A stretch of 64,000 nt of DNA, taken from NCBI RefSeq assembly GCF_008033135.1, contig NZ_CP041335.1, forward strand, positions 4,261,961 through 4,325,960, read 5' to 3'. The notes beneath the pieces are model-generated. The model ran no database searches and was not told the DNA's origin. It was given only the letters and a program-made list of their open reading frames with translations. This DNA comes from Chitinolyticbacter meiyuanensis (GTDB lineage Bacteria; Pseudomonadota; Gammaproteobacteria; Burkholderiales; Chitinibacteraceae). A program made the translations under genes and the position numbers. Position 1 is the first letter of the stretch; each line of letters begins with the position of its first letter. This document shows, in pieces, positions 1 to 8,489 of the stretch.

Positions 1-163
1 GTTCCGGTGAGGCTATATAATCGGCAAATACCTCGCCTTGCGGATAGTTAGGCAATCCAGTCAATACCGTGACCGAATGGCCAGCCTCACACCAAGCCTG
101 CACGAGATCATTGACCCGGAAATTTTCGGGCCAAAAGTACTGCGACACAACCAAAATGCGCAT
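1..163 (-). CDS. wbuB: WbuB-like glycosyltransferase (partial, N-terminal 54 residues)
   Basis: Only the first 54 codons are in the window; the gene runs off the left edge. The N-terminus reads MRILVVSQYFWPENFRVNDL, then LTGLPNYPQG, which is the typical opening of GT-B (GT4) transferases of the WbuB/WcaI type. In E. coli O26 the fnlA-fnlB-fnlC genes for UDP-L-FucNAc are linked to wbuB, the proposed L-FucNAc transferase. Here the gene also directly follows fnlC, five bases after its stop, as the next cistron of the minus-strand operon. A role in adding L-FucNAc to the undecaprenyl-linked repeat unit at the inner membrane is inferred from that context. Acceptor and linkage cannot be read from the sequence. 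Confidence 0.8.
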   Translation of the reverse strand, partial: MRILVVSQYFWPENFRVNDLVQAWCEAGHSVTVLTGLPNYPQGEVFADYIASPE

Positions 164-168
164 GCGAA

Positions 169-1308
169 TCAAATTTCCTTGCGCCAGACGACACGATTCA
201 CATAGTCCACATAGCTATGCAGGATTCGAATGACCTTGTCGGATACATTGGGCATGCTGTAGTCCGCTACCTGGCGCAGCAGGCGCTGACTCCCTCGTGG
301 CTGCGTAGTCAGTATTTCCAATCCTTGCATCACCCGTTCAGGGTCGAGCCCGGTCATCATCACAGCCCCTTCTTCCATACCCTCAGGGCGCTCATGGGCC
401 TCGCGGATATTCAGTGCGGGAAAGTTCAGGATCGAAGATTCCTCGGTGATGGTGCCGCTGTCGGAAAGTACCGCACGTGCGTCCATCTGCAGTCGCACAT
501 AGTCGTTGAAACCCAAGGGCTTGAGCAATCGAACGAGCGGATTGAAACTTGCGCCCTTGGCATCGAACCGCTTCTGGGTGCGCGGATGCGTGGAGACAAT
601 CACCGGAAGCTGGAATCGCTCCGCAACCACGTTAAGTGTTTGAATCAGTTTCTCAAGATGAGCATCCGAATCAATATTTTCTTCGCGATGCGCACTCACC
701 ACAAAGTACTGATTGGCACGAACATCAAGGCGCTGTAACGCAGTTGAAGCAGAGATATTTGCACGGTAGTGGTTAAGCACTTCAAACATCGGGCTGCCCG
801 TTTTGATAATGCGATCCGCAGGCAGTCCTTCCCGCAATAGATATTCGCGTGCTATATCGCTATAGGTAAGGTTGATGTCTGCGGTATGGTCAACGATTTT
901 GCGATTCGTCTCTTCCGGCACACGTTGATCGTAACAACGATTCCCCGCTTCCATGTGAAAGATGGGCACTTTTCTGCGCTTCGCAGGAATCACGGACAAG
1001 CAGCTATTCGTATCGCCCAATACCAGCATGGCCTCGGGCTGTACGTCCGCTAACACACCGTCCACAGCAGTAATCAAATTACCAATCGTCTGCGCTGCGC
1101 TGATACTCCCTTCTGCGCTGCTCAAGAAGTAGTCGGGCTTACGTACGCCCAAGTCGTCAAAAAAAACTTGGTTGAGTTCGTAATCATAATTCTGGCCAGT
1201 ATGAACAAGGACATGCTCACAATGTTCGTCAAGCCTTGCGAGCACACGGGACAGACGAATAATCTCCGGTCGCGTACCCACGACCGTCATTACTTTCAGC
1301 TTTTTCAT
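169..1308 (-). CDS. fnlC: UDP-N-acetylglucosamine 2-epimerase family protein, FnlC/WbjD type
   Basis: This 379-residue protein belongs to the non-hydrolysing WecB-type 2-epimerase family. It shows VVGTRPE at residues 9-15, the HMEAGNR stretch near 130, SAHREEN near 220 and SDSGTITEES near 300, all in the family order. The start chosen is the ATG that gives MKKLKVMTVVGTRPE; an in-frame upstream extension of 17 codons overlaps fnlB and has no homologous look. FnlC performs the last step to UDP-L-FucNAc, epimerising C2 of UDP-N-acetyl-L-pneumosamine. It follows fnlA and fnlB in the same operon, which favours FnlC over WecB or WbpI. It is the only 2-epimerase in the window. Confidence 0.88.
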   Translation of the reverse strand: MKKLKVMTVVGTRPEIIRLSRVLARLDEHCEHVLVHTGQNYDYELNQVFFDDLGVRKPDYFLSSAEGSISAAQTIGNLITAVDGVLADVQPEAMLVLGDTNSCLSVIPAKRRKVPIFHMEAGNRCYDQRVPEETNRKIVDHTADINLTYSDIAREYLLREGLPADRIIKTGSPMFEVLNHYRANISASTALQRLDVRANQYFVVSAHREENIDSDAHLEKLIQTLNVVAERFQLPVIVSTHPRTQKRFDAKGASFNPLVRLLKPLGFNDYVRLQMDARAVLSDSGTITEESSILNFPALNIREAHERPEGMEEGAVMMTGLDPERVMQGLEILTTQPRGSQRLLRQVADYSMPNVSDKVIRILHSYVDYVNRVVWRKEI

Positions 1309-1309
1309 C

Positions 1310-2416
1310 TCAAACCTTGCTTGCGATCGTGTCGGGACGATCCCGATCGAAAATCTCATTGGCCCAGAGCATCACCACCATTTCATCGTCGCCGATGTTT
1401 GTGATGTCGTGCGTCCAGCCTGGCACCGTTTCGACAATGCGTGGCTGATTCCCTGAGGTTTCCAGATAATAGACCTCATTCGTCAACATATGCCGAAAGC
1501 CGAAACGTGCCCGCCCCTTGATCACCAGAAATTTCTCTGTCTTAGAATGATGATAATGCCCGCCTCGCGTCACGCTAGGATGGGCGGAAAAGAACGAAAA
1601 CTGTCCGGCATCGGGCGTTTTGAGCATCTCGACGAAAACACCACGTGCGTCGCCATAGGCAGGCACATCGTAGACGAATTTTTCCTTAGGCAAATAGCTC
1701 ACGTAGGTCGCGTATAGCGCGCGGACCAGCCCGGTACCGACCCGCTCCGAAATCAGTGTCGATCGGCAATTTGTGAATGCAGTAATCTGCTCGGCAAGTT
1801 CACCCAAGGTGAGACTATATCCGGGCGTAACGATATCCTGCCGAACGCCGGACTGCGGCGCTTCAAGCGCTGCCAGAAACGAAGTCACCACGTCGTCGAT
1901 ATATACCAGCTGTATCTCCCGACCCGGATCGTTGATTTGGATCGGGAGATCATTGGCGATGTTATGGCAGAAGGTCGCGACGACCGAGTTGTAATTAGGC
2001 TTGCACCACTTCCCGAACACACCTGGCAAACGGTAGATCGTCACCGAATTGCCGTGGGTGTTGGCAAGCTCGGTCACTCGCCGCTCTGCTGCTAATTTGC
2101 TGCGGCCATACGGATTATCCAGTTCCGCCTGGGCTGACGAGGCCAAAATAACCGGCACTTGACTGCCCGCCTTCGTGAGGGCATCGCACAGCCGCTCGGT
2201 AAGGCCAACGTTGACGATCTCGAATGCGTTCGGCGAAGGGGGCCTGTTTTCTCCGGCAAGATGAACAACGGCATCGGCAGCACGGACGACATCGAACAAT
2301 TGCGCATCGGAGTCGCCACGCACAAATTCAAGAACCTCGATATCACCCCGCTCTCGCAACCTAAGAACAAGATTCTTGCCGATAAATCCTTGGCTACCGG
2401 TTACCAAAACTCTCAT
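1310..2416 (-). CDS. fnlB: UDP-2-acetamido-2,6-dideoxy-L-talose 4-reductase, FnlB/WbjC/CapF type
   Basis: The protein has 368 residues in two parts. An NAD(P)-binding extended SDR domain opens with TGSQGFIG (glycine motif at 7, 10 and 13) and carries the NPYGRSK catalytic Tyr-x3-Lys near residue 103. A C-terminal cupin domain from about residue 250 contains the metal-binding-like RGGHYHHSKTEKF stretch. This SDR-plus-cupin architecture is diagnostic of CapF/WbjC/FnlB, the bifunctional second enzyme of UDP-L-FucNAc synthesis. The ATG has a good GGAGG site 8 bases upstream. The gene sits between fnlA (3-base gap) and fnlC (1-base gap). Confidence 0.93.
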   Translation of the reverse strand: MRVLVTGSQGFIGKNLVLRLRERGDIEVLEFVRGDSDAQLFDVVRAADAVVHLAGENRPPSPNAFEIVNVGLTERLCDALTKAGSQVPVILASSAQAELDNPYGRSKLAAERRVTELANTHGNSVTIYRLPGVFGKWCKPNYNSVVATFCHNIANDLPIQINDPGREIQLVYIDDVVTSFLAALEAPQSGVRQDIVTPGYSLTLGELAEQITAFTNCRSTLISERVGTGLVRALYATYVSYLPKEKFVYDVPAYGDARGVFVEMLKTPDAGQFSFFSAHPSVTRGGHYHHSKTEKFLVIKGRARFGFRHMLTNEVYYLETSGNQPRIVETVPGWTHDITNIGDDEMVVMLWANEIFDRDRPDTIASKV

Positions 2417-2419
2417 TGC

Positions 2420-3448
2420 TCATTCCTCCGGTTGCACATACTCACCGGCGGTGATGGCCTGCATGAAGCGTAGCTTCATCAGCAGCTGTTGCATCTCCTT
2501 CACGCCAAGCTGCGTCGTGTTATGAGAGTTGTAGTCGACTGCCTCGGAGATCTTTACTTCGCCCTGCTCGACAAACTTTCCGTAGTTCAAATCGCGCAAA
2601 TCGGGTGGCACGCGGTAATAACCGCCGAGATCCTGGGCTGCGACCATTTCTTCACGACTCAACAGGGCTTCATACAATTTCTCACCGTGTCGTGTACCAA
2701 TGATATTGATCGGATGATCAGGTTTTTCGAGCAGCCCGGTCAATGCCCGCGCCAGCGTTTCAATTGTCGCTGCAGGGGCCTTCTGCACAAAGATGTCGCC
2801 AGGATGGCCGTGCTCAAATGCGTACAACACCAAGTCCACCGCGTCATCCAGCGTCATCATGAAACGCGTCATATGAGGATCGGTAATGGTGATTGCCTTG
2901 CCGGAGCGGATCTGATCAACGAACAGCGGAATCACCGAGCCCCGCGAAGCCATCACATTTCCATAACGGGTTGCACAGATCACAGTCGAACTACTGCTTC
3001 GCGACTTGGCCACGACGACCTTCTCCATCATCGCCTTGGAGATTCCCATCGCGTTGATCGGATAGACCGCCTTATCGGTGCTCAGGCACACAACGCGTTT
3101 CACACCAGATGCAATGGCCGCTTCCAGCACATTTTCAGTGCCAAGCACATTGGTCTTCACGGCTTCGAGTGGATGAAACTCACACGAAGGCACTTGCTTC
3201 AAGGCGGCAGCGTGGTAGATGAAATCGACACCGCGTACGGCGTTCAGCACGGACTGGTAGTCACGTACATCACCGATGTAAAACTTCAGCTTCGGGTCTT
3301 GGTACTTCTTTCGCATGTCGTCTTGTTTTTTTTCGTCACGACTCAGGATGCGAATTTCACGCAGATCAGAATCCAGAAAGCGCCGAAGTACCGCGTTGCC
3401 AAACGAACCCGTCCCACCAGTGATCAACAACACCTTGTCCGAAAACAT
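2420..3448 (-). CDS. fnlA: UDP-GlcNAc 4,6-dehydratase (5-inverting), FnlA/WbjB/CapE type
   Basis: The 342-residue extended SDR begins with LLITGGTGSFG, the NAD(P)-binding glycine motif at residues 11-17. The catalytic segment reads NAMGISKAMMEK, with Met in place of the usual Tyr of the Y-x3-K motif. Replacement of Tyr by Met is known for the CapE/WbjB group, so this supports that subfamily and is not a defect. It catalyses dehydration and C5/C3 epimerisation of UDP-GlcNAc, the first committed step to UDP-L-FucNAc. The ATG with AAGGA 6 bases upstream is preferred over an in-frame TTG five codons earlier. It lies 16 bases after hisF of amidotransferase module 1. Confidence 0.93.
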   Translation of the reverse strand: MFSDKVLLITGGTGSFGNAVLRRFLDSDLREIRILSRDEKKQDDMRKKYQDPKLKFYIGDVRDYQSVLNAVRGVDFIYHAAALKQVPSCEFHPLEAVKTNVLGTENVLEAAIASGVKRVVCLSTDKAVYPINAMGISKAMMEKVVVAKSRSSSSTVICATRYGNVMASRGSVIPLFVDQIRSGKAITITDPHMTRFMMTLDDAVDLVLYAFEHGHPGDIFVQKAPAATIETLARALTGLLEKPDHPINIIGTRHGEKLYEALLSREEMVAAQDLGGYYRVPPDLRDLNYGKFVEQGEVKISEAVDYNSHNTTQLGVKEMQQLLMKLRFMQAITAGEYVQPEE

Positions 3449-3464
3449 CACAGTCCTTTCCAAA

Positions 3465-4259
3465 TCAATTCTTCACAAACCGTCGGGCGCCGCGACAAAT
3501 TTCGTCTTTTTGCGCCGGCGATGGATAGTTGATCAACACCGCCCGGTACTTGCCTTTGAAAACGAAGAGGCTGCCGGCCGCGGCCCCCACGACACCGCAA
3601 GTGTCGACAAGTGCACCGATATCGTCCAGCGAACCCGCCCCACCCAAGAACGTAGTCGGCACGCGAAGGGCGTCGCGCATTTTGCGCGCCAGTTCCAGAT
3701 CGTACCCTTTCATCTCACCGTCGCGATCAACCGAGTTGACAACGATTTCGCCAGCCCCCGCCTCTTGCAGCCGCACAGCCATTTCGACGGGTTCCACCTT
3801 GTGTGACTGCTTGGCATTGTGGGTACAGACTTCGTATCCCTTGGCAAACAAACCACTGCGTTTGCGGATATCCAAGACTGCAACAACGGACTGCCTGCCA
3901 ATTGCAGCGGCGATTTCCCCCAACAATGCAGGATTCACGATGGCCGCAGCGCTGATCGCAACCTTTTCGACCCCCAAATCGATGATCCGGGCAGCCTGAG
4001 CCGCAGTCGTGATACCACCACCGTAACAAAGCGGCATCCTGCACTCTTCGGCCAGCTTGGCGATGAGTCCGTAGTCCGGCTCCACGCCATTCACCGTTGC
4101 ATCGATATCTAGGACGATGAGCTCGTCAGACTCCTTCTCGTTGAAGATCTTCACTGCATTGATCGGATCACCAACGTACTTGGGCGACTTGAAGCCTTGT
4201 GTTTTTACCAGCCCGCCCTTGTGAACCAGCAGACAGGGAATGATACGTGGGCGCAGCAT
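3465..4259 (-). CDS. hisF2: HisF2/AglZ-type subunit of sugar amidotransferase, module 1
   Basis: This 264-residue TIM-barrel protein resembles the cyclase subunit of imidazole glycerol phosphate synthase but is not a normal HisF. The N-terminal strand reads IIPCLLVHKGGLVK, where true HisF has IxCLDVxxGR; the catalytic Asp11 position is Leu. The second catalytic Asp (position 130 of Thermotoga HisF) is kept in VAVLDIRKR. Arg5, used for contact with HisH, is also kept. Such HisF2 proteins work with HisH2 and WbpG in forming acetamidino groups on nucleotide sugars in P. aeruginosa O5 and relatives. It is 3 bases downstream of its hisH partner. A role in histidine synthesis is unlikely because the other his genes are absent nearby. 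Confidence 0.9.
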   Translation of the reverse strand: MLRPRIIPCLLVHKGGLVKTQGFKSPKYVGDPINAVKIFNEKESDELIVLDIDATVNGVEPDYGLIAKLAEECRMPLCYGGGITTAAQAARIIDLGVEKVAISAAAIVNPALLGEIAAAIGRQSVVAVLDIRKRSGLFAKGYEVCTHNAKQSHKVEPVEMAVRLQEAGAGEIVVNSVDRDGEMKGYDLELARKMRDALRVPTTFLGGAGSLDDIGALVDTCGVVGAAAGSLFVFKGKYRAVLINYPSPAQKDEICRGARRFVKN

Positions 4260-4262
4260 GGC

Positions 4263-4880
4263 TTAAAGCTCCGCAAAGTTCTTTAGAAGTTGCGCGCCCC
4301 AGTGATGGCTTTTCTCTGGGTGGCACTGAACACCGTGAATGTGCCCGCGCGACACAACGGCGTCGAAGTCGAGGCCATAATGCGCAGTCGCTGCTACGTG
4401 CGCCTTGTCCTCCGCATCGAAATAATACGAATGCAGGAAGTAAAAACGCGGGTCCGCCTCAAAACCACGGCCGAAAAGCTGCGCGCCTTCACTAGGCTGA
4501 AGGTCATTCCACCCCATGTGGGGCATCGGCAACTCGGCTGATTGGCTGGTCTTAGCAAATGCCTTCACACGTCCGGGAATCCAATCCAACCCCTTCAGAA
4601 CACCTTCATCCGAACCAGTCGCCAACATCTGCATACCCACGCAAACTCCCAACACTGGAACCCCCTGAACTTGTACCGCACTTTCCAGAGCAGAACGTAT
4701 GCCAGAATTATTAAGCAACTGCATCGCGTGATCAAAGGCGCCAACGCCAGGCAGAATCAGGCGGGTTGCGTCAGAAAGTTCGGCAGCGGTTCGCGCGCGC
4801 TCAGCAGGGATACCCAAGCGTTTGAACATGGTCATGAACGCTTGGATATTACCCACGCCATAGTCGACAACGCGAATCAC
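4263..4880 (-). CDS. hisH2: HisH2-type glutamine amidotransferase, module 1
   Basis: This 205-residue class I glutamine amidotransferase opens with VVDYGVGNIQAF. The nucleophilic Cys lies in LGVCVGMQM near residue 80, and the His/Glu pair of the triad is in CHPEKSHHWG near residue 190, so the glutaminase site looks intact. It should release ammonia from glutamine and pass it through the HisF-like barrel next to it. The start overlaps the wbpG stop by 4 bases, which indicates translational coupling. Its place between the WbpG-type enzyme and the HisF-like subunit assigns it to sugar amidination and not to histidine biosynthesis. Confidence 0.92.
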   Translation of the reverse strand: MIRVVDYGVGNIQAFMTMFKRLGIPAERARTAAELSDATRLILPGVGAFDHAMQLLNNSGIRSALESAVQVQGVPVLGVCVGMQMLATGSDEGVLKGLDWIPGRVKAFAKTSQSAELPMPHMGWNDLQPSEGAQLFGRGFEADPRFYFLHSYYFDAEDKAHVAATAHYGLDFDAVVSRGHIHGVQCHPEKSHHWGAQLLKNFAEL

Positions 4881-6019
4881 CTAAAGTACCTCTTCTCCAA
4901 GCCAAGCCGACGCATCACGCGTGCGCCCAAGCCAATCGCCCAGCGCTTATTCTTATAATTACGGTATGTGTGCCTTGGCATATCAAAAAGCGCTTGCAAT
5001 TGGTCAACCGAAAGTGCCAATTTATGAGCCACATACTCGAACTCTTGAGAAAGAAAATGCTCATCCATTTCCGGCTGAGCTATTCGAAGCAATGCCTCAG
5101 CCCGGGTCATTTGCCCCGTCATGATCAAACTTGAAAAATGAGCTCGCCTCTTTTCATAGCCGAAGCGCCTGGGGAGCCAATAATCTTCATAAAAACGGGT
5201 AAATCGCGACTCGTGATGTTTATGCTTAAAACTCTTCCACCCAAATCGCTCGGCCAACTCTCTCTCGGCATCTACCTTCAGATAAGGAATAAGATTCAGT
5301 GGGTGATGAACCTTCATTCCAAGTATTTTTTGATAAACAATTTTATAAACAAAAATATCCGTCAGTGGAAACGAACCAAGCTCACCATCACCAAATTGCT
5401 TCCAAATATCGCCAAACAATCGTTTATCAATCCCTAAATAACCACCCCACTCTTCCGGCTCTCGACAGCATTCTGTGGAAAAATTTGAACCTGTAATAAC
5501 ATGCTTGATATTATGCTGCCTAGCAAATTTGTAGAGGGCAGAGAAGAAGGCAGCATCCTGCACCAGATCTTGATCGGGGATACCCGATCTTAAAAACGCA
5601 ACTTGCAGGCGTTTGACCTCTTCCCAATTTACCACCTCGGTATAAAGATCCAGACCCAACCCATCTACCAGCTTCTCTATATTGCCTACGGCCTGATCGG
5701 TATTCCACCCAGCATCAACATGGAATAGCAGGGGGCGCAGGCCCATTTTTTCTTTGGCAACGAATGCTGCATAAGAGCTATCCAAGCCTCCACTGAGACC
5801 GATGATGCAATCAAAATCACGCGCTTTTCCGGATAAACGAATAGTATCTGCCATGGCAGCCAGTTGAGCGGCACCTCGATCATCCACATGCCAGTTTGGC
5901 GCAATATCACTTTCAAAATTTTGACAAAAGCTACACCAGCCCCGCTCGTCAAAAACGATATGAGGTGCTGATATATCCATAATACAACGGCTACAAATTT
6001 TATATTCCAATCTCGCCAT
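4877..6019 (-). CDS. wbpG: N-acetyl sugar amidotransferase, WbpG type, module 1
   Basis: This 380-residue PP-loop ATPase carries SGGLDS at residues 76-81, the ATP pyrophosphatase loop. Two cysteine pairs at 9/12 (CSRC) and 29/32 (CSFC) look like a zinc site. The family includes WbpG of P. aeruginosa O5 and PseA-like proteins, which activate a sugar N-acetyl group with ATP and replace its oxygen with nitrogen supplied by HisH/HisF, giving an acetamidino group. It lies directly upstream of hisH2 and hisF2 and 14 bases after the GT4 gene. The 5' half is AT-rich compared with the downstream fnl genes. Confidence 0.9.
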   Translation of the reverse strand: MARLEYKICSRCIMDISAPHIVFDERGWCSFCQNFESDIAPNWHVDDRGAAQLAAMADTIRLSGKARDFDCIIGLSGGLDSSYAAFVAKEKMGLRPLLFHVDAGWNTDQAVGNIEKLVDGLGLDLYTEVVNWEEVKRLQVAFLRSGIPDQDLVQDAAFFSALYKFARQHNIKHVITGSNFSTECCREPEEWGGYLGIDKRLFGDIWKQFGDGELGSFPLTDIFVYKIVYQKILGMKVHHPLNLIPYLKVDAERELAERFGWKSFKHKHHESRFTRFYEDYWLPRRFGYEKRRAHFSSLIMTGQMTRAEALLRIAQPEMDEHFLSQEFEYVAHKLALSVDQLQALFDMPRHTYRNYKNKRWAIGLGARVMRRLGLEKRYFR

Positions 6020-6033
6020 CCACTTGAAGTGAC

Positions 6034-7242
6034 TTAAGCCAAAGCTTCATAAACCGCTAAAATGCGTTTTGCGTTATCTTCTGGCACAAAAAATTCGAGC
6101 GCCAAGTCTCTGCTCGCGAGACCCATTTGCCGTCGTTCCTGCGGATGGCGCAAATACCACAGAATTGCATCTGCCAGCGAACGAGGATCGCGTGCTGGCA
6201 CGCAAAGGCCAGTAACTCCTGGGCGAACCGTGTCCGGCAAAGGATCCTCAACGCAGACCAAGCAAGGCACCTCATAAAAGGCCGCTTCGAACACCGGACG
6301 GCCAGGAGCATCAAAATGAGATGGAAAAGCCAGCACATCAAAGGCCGGGTAAAACCGATGTATATCGTTGCGGTGTCCGACAAAATGAATATTACACGTC
6401 AAATCCAGTTGCTGCACCAATGACTCAAGATCATCAGAAACGTCCTGTGCAAAGCCCGCGAAACGAAGTAGTCGCCCCTTCAAGCCGTCGCTCGGGCGAG
6501 TCTTACCGCCCACAAAAACAAACTCCACTGCGGCACCAGCTCGCTCTTTGACCAACGCAGCCGCTCGAATTAAATCAACCACCCCTTTGGCGTGTTGCAA
6601 ATTTCCGACGAACCCAACACACATCGAGTCGTTCGACTGGAGCATCATTTCCTGTCGGCTGGCCTTCTCCTCCTGCGCGGGCGCAGAAAATGAATTGTGC
6701 ACAACAACACACGGCAACTCAGCGGGCAAGGTCGACCTAACAGTTTCATCGATAGCCACTATAGTACTGACATGCCGTTTGAGCAGAAATAGAATTAGAC
6801 GAGATCGCCAAGCATTTTGTTCACGCCGCTGAGAAGAACGTACATGAAGCACCAATGGCCTTTTGAATAGCCATTTAGCAAAAAGGGCAGGAAAAATTTC
6901 TGTAATTTCGTTACAATGAATTAAATCAATATTATTTCGCCACCGCAGCCATGCCTTGACAAGCGCGAAAAAGGTAAAAGGCAGATGGAAAACTTCCCGA
7001 AGCAGAATCAGCCAACGTAATCCGCGGTAATAGCTATATTGTGTATTATCAATGCGAGTTAAGCCGCGTGTTTCGATAACATCATCTGCAACTTTGCGAT
7101 AATAGGACAGCGCAGTACCTCTAGCTGCGACAAAATAGGCACTGACGCCCAAAGACCGCAAAGCTGCTACAAGCTCAAAAAGACTACGCGATGCACCACC
7201 AAATGGTCCTACCCCATCGATGTACAAAACATTCTTATTCAA
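6034..7242 (-). CDS. glycosyltransferase family 4 protein
   Basis: The 402-residue protein has the GT-B layout of GT4 enzymes. The N-terminal domain starts with VLYIDGVGPFGGASRSL, an acceptor-side glycine-rich loop. The C-terminal domain begins near residue 205 with VGFVGNLQHAKGV and contains FPSHFDAPGRPVFEA, the position of the EX7E nucleotide-sugar site, with Glu in PVFEA. There is no signal peptide, as expected for a cytoplasmic or membrane-associated enzyme. It should add one sugar to the lipid-linked repeat unit, but the sugar is not predictable. The start overlaps the end of the wzy-like gene by 4 bases. Confidence 0.85.
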   Translation of the reverse strand: MNKNVLYIDGVGPFGGASRSLFELVAALRSLGVSAYFVAARGTALSYYRKVADDVIETRGLTRIDNTQYSYYRGLRWLILLREVFHLPFTFFALVKAWLRWRNNIDLIHCNEITEIFPALFAKWLFKRPLVLHVRSSQRREQNAWRSRLILFLLKRHVSTIVAIDETVRSTLPAELPCVVVHNSFSAPAQEEKASRQEMMLQSNDSMCVGFVGNLQHAKGVVDLIRAAALVKERAGAAVEFVFVGGKTRPSDGLKGRLLRFAGFAQDVSDDLESLVQQLDLTCNIHFVGHRNDIHRFYPAFDVLAFPSHFDAPGRPVFEAAFYEVPCLVCVEDPLPDTVRPGVTGLCVPARDPRSLADAILWYLRHPQERRQMGLASRDLALEFFVPEDNAKRILAVYEALA

Positions 7243-8468
7243 CGCGGCCTCACTGACAACAGGGAAAAAAAGAGCATCGCAAGAAAATCATATGAGTTGA
7301 CGTAGCTACCATACGACAGCATGGTTATAAAAAAAAGCAAAAGAATAATTAAGGAATGTCGCCATCCATTCTTGAATGCGCAATTCGCGTTTAGCACTAG
7401 CGCTAGCACAAAAAGAAATGCAGAAACAATCCCACACCGAGCCAGCAAGCCCGTAAAAAAAGATTCAGATCCGGTGCCATTTGCGGCAATCTTCTCACCA
7501 AATGTCATCTCGTCCAGCGTAAAAGACCCAAAACCCCAAAGGGGATTTTGCTGCCAAATTAATATATGCTGAAGCCAAAGCCATCCTCTATAAACCGATT
7601 GGCGCAAGGAATCTGCATCGATATAACCGGCCTCCCCTCTAAACAGGTACTGAAACAAAACGATCGGCACATAGTCTTGCAACAAAAGGATAATCTGGGT
7701 GGAAAGCACAAATACAACAAAAAGCGCCGTAAACAAAAACACAACAGCCAAATGACAAAAAAAATGCGAGTTAGAGCGCTTTCGAAAAAGAAACACAAAG
7801 TACAGCAGCGCAAGAAACATGCAGATGATCGCCGTCCTCAAGCCAGAAAATATCACCATCGCTGCAGCCAAAACAACGAGGATTCGATATCTCCTCCCCT
7901 CTCCAAATTTTGAGAGATTTACCACGAAGACCAATAGCGAGAATATCGCCCCAGTGGCAACTTGCGGAAGAAGAGAGCCTCTCCATGGCAACTGGCCATC
8001 TTTTGAAAAGCCAAGCACAGGCAAATAATTGCTATAGCCAAAAAAATAAGCTGCGGTTGTAGCAAAAATCGAAAATATGAAAAGAAAATTGATTAGCCCC
8101 ACCGACACTGAAGGGCGCAACCTAAATACAAACAAAGGAAGAAGGGAAAGTGCTATAACATATTTAGCTGAATCAATATCTGAGCGAAACAAACAAACAA
8201 ACAATGAAAAAAAGAAAAACCCCAAAAAAACAAGCTCAACCCGGGAGAAACTGAACCCCCTAGTCATGAAAGAAAAACAATAGCCAACAAGGCACACCGC
8301 AAAAGAAGGAACTACAAAGGCAAAGTACAACACCGACGACGCACCAACAATCACCCCTTCAAAAACAAAAAATTGCAATAAAAAATAGTAAACCAACAGC
8401 ATAGAAAATGCACGATCTACTTTTCGAACACAAGAAGAAGCCATGGTCGTATTTGACTTTATCGACAT
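7239..8468 (-). CDS. wzy: O-antigen polymerase-like membrane protein (Wzy type)
   Basis: The 409-residue protein is almost entirely hydrophobic, with about ten to twelve predicted membrane segments and one larger loop around residues 265-320 (QYLFRGEAGYIDADSLRQ to NPLWGFGSF). That loop resembles the periplasmic loop with the HxxxWGFG-like segment of the Wzy/O-antigen ligase superfamily. In a Wzx/Wzz locus this is the natural Wzy candidate, joining repeat units on the periplasmic side. The DNA is very AT-rich with many A runs, unlike the flanking chromosome. An ATG at 8468 is chosen; an in-frame TTG six codons upstream is possible because neither start has a convincing ribosome site. It could also be a ligase. 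Confidence 0.75.
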   Translation of the reverse strand: MSIKSNTTMASSCVRKVDRAFSMLLVYYFLLQFFVFEGVIVGASSVLYFAFVVPSFAVCLVGYCFSFMTRGFSFSRVELVFLGFFFFSLFVCLFRSDIDSAKYVIALSLLPLFVFRLRPSVSVGLINFLFIFSIFATTAAYFFGYSNYLPVLGFSKDGQLPWRGSLLPQVATGAIFSLLVFVVNLSKFGEGRRYRILVVLAAAMVIFSGLRTAIICMFLALLYFVFLFRKRSNSHFFCHLAVVFLFTALFVVFVLSTQIILLLQDYVPIVLFQYLFRGEAGYIDADSLRQSVYRGWLWLQHILIWQQNPLWGFGSFTLDEMTFGEKIAANGTGSESFFTGLLARCGIVSAFLFVLALVLNANCAFKNGWRHSLIILLLFFITMLSYGSYVNSYDFLAMLFFSLLSVRPR

Positions 8469-8489
8469 ATACAAGACACTAGCCAAGTC

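Noticed and set aside
2420..3448. A broken dehydratase because Tyr of the Y-x3-K motif is Met.
   Set aside because: Met at this position is a known feature of the CapE/WbjB/FnlA group, so it is not a defect.
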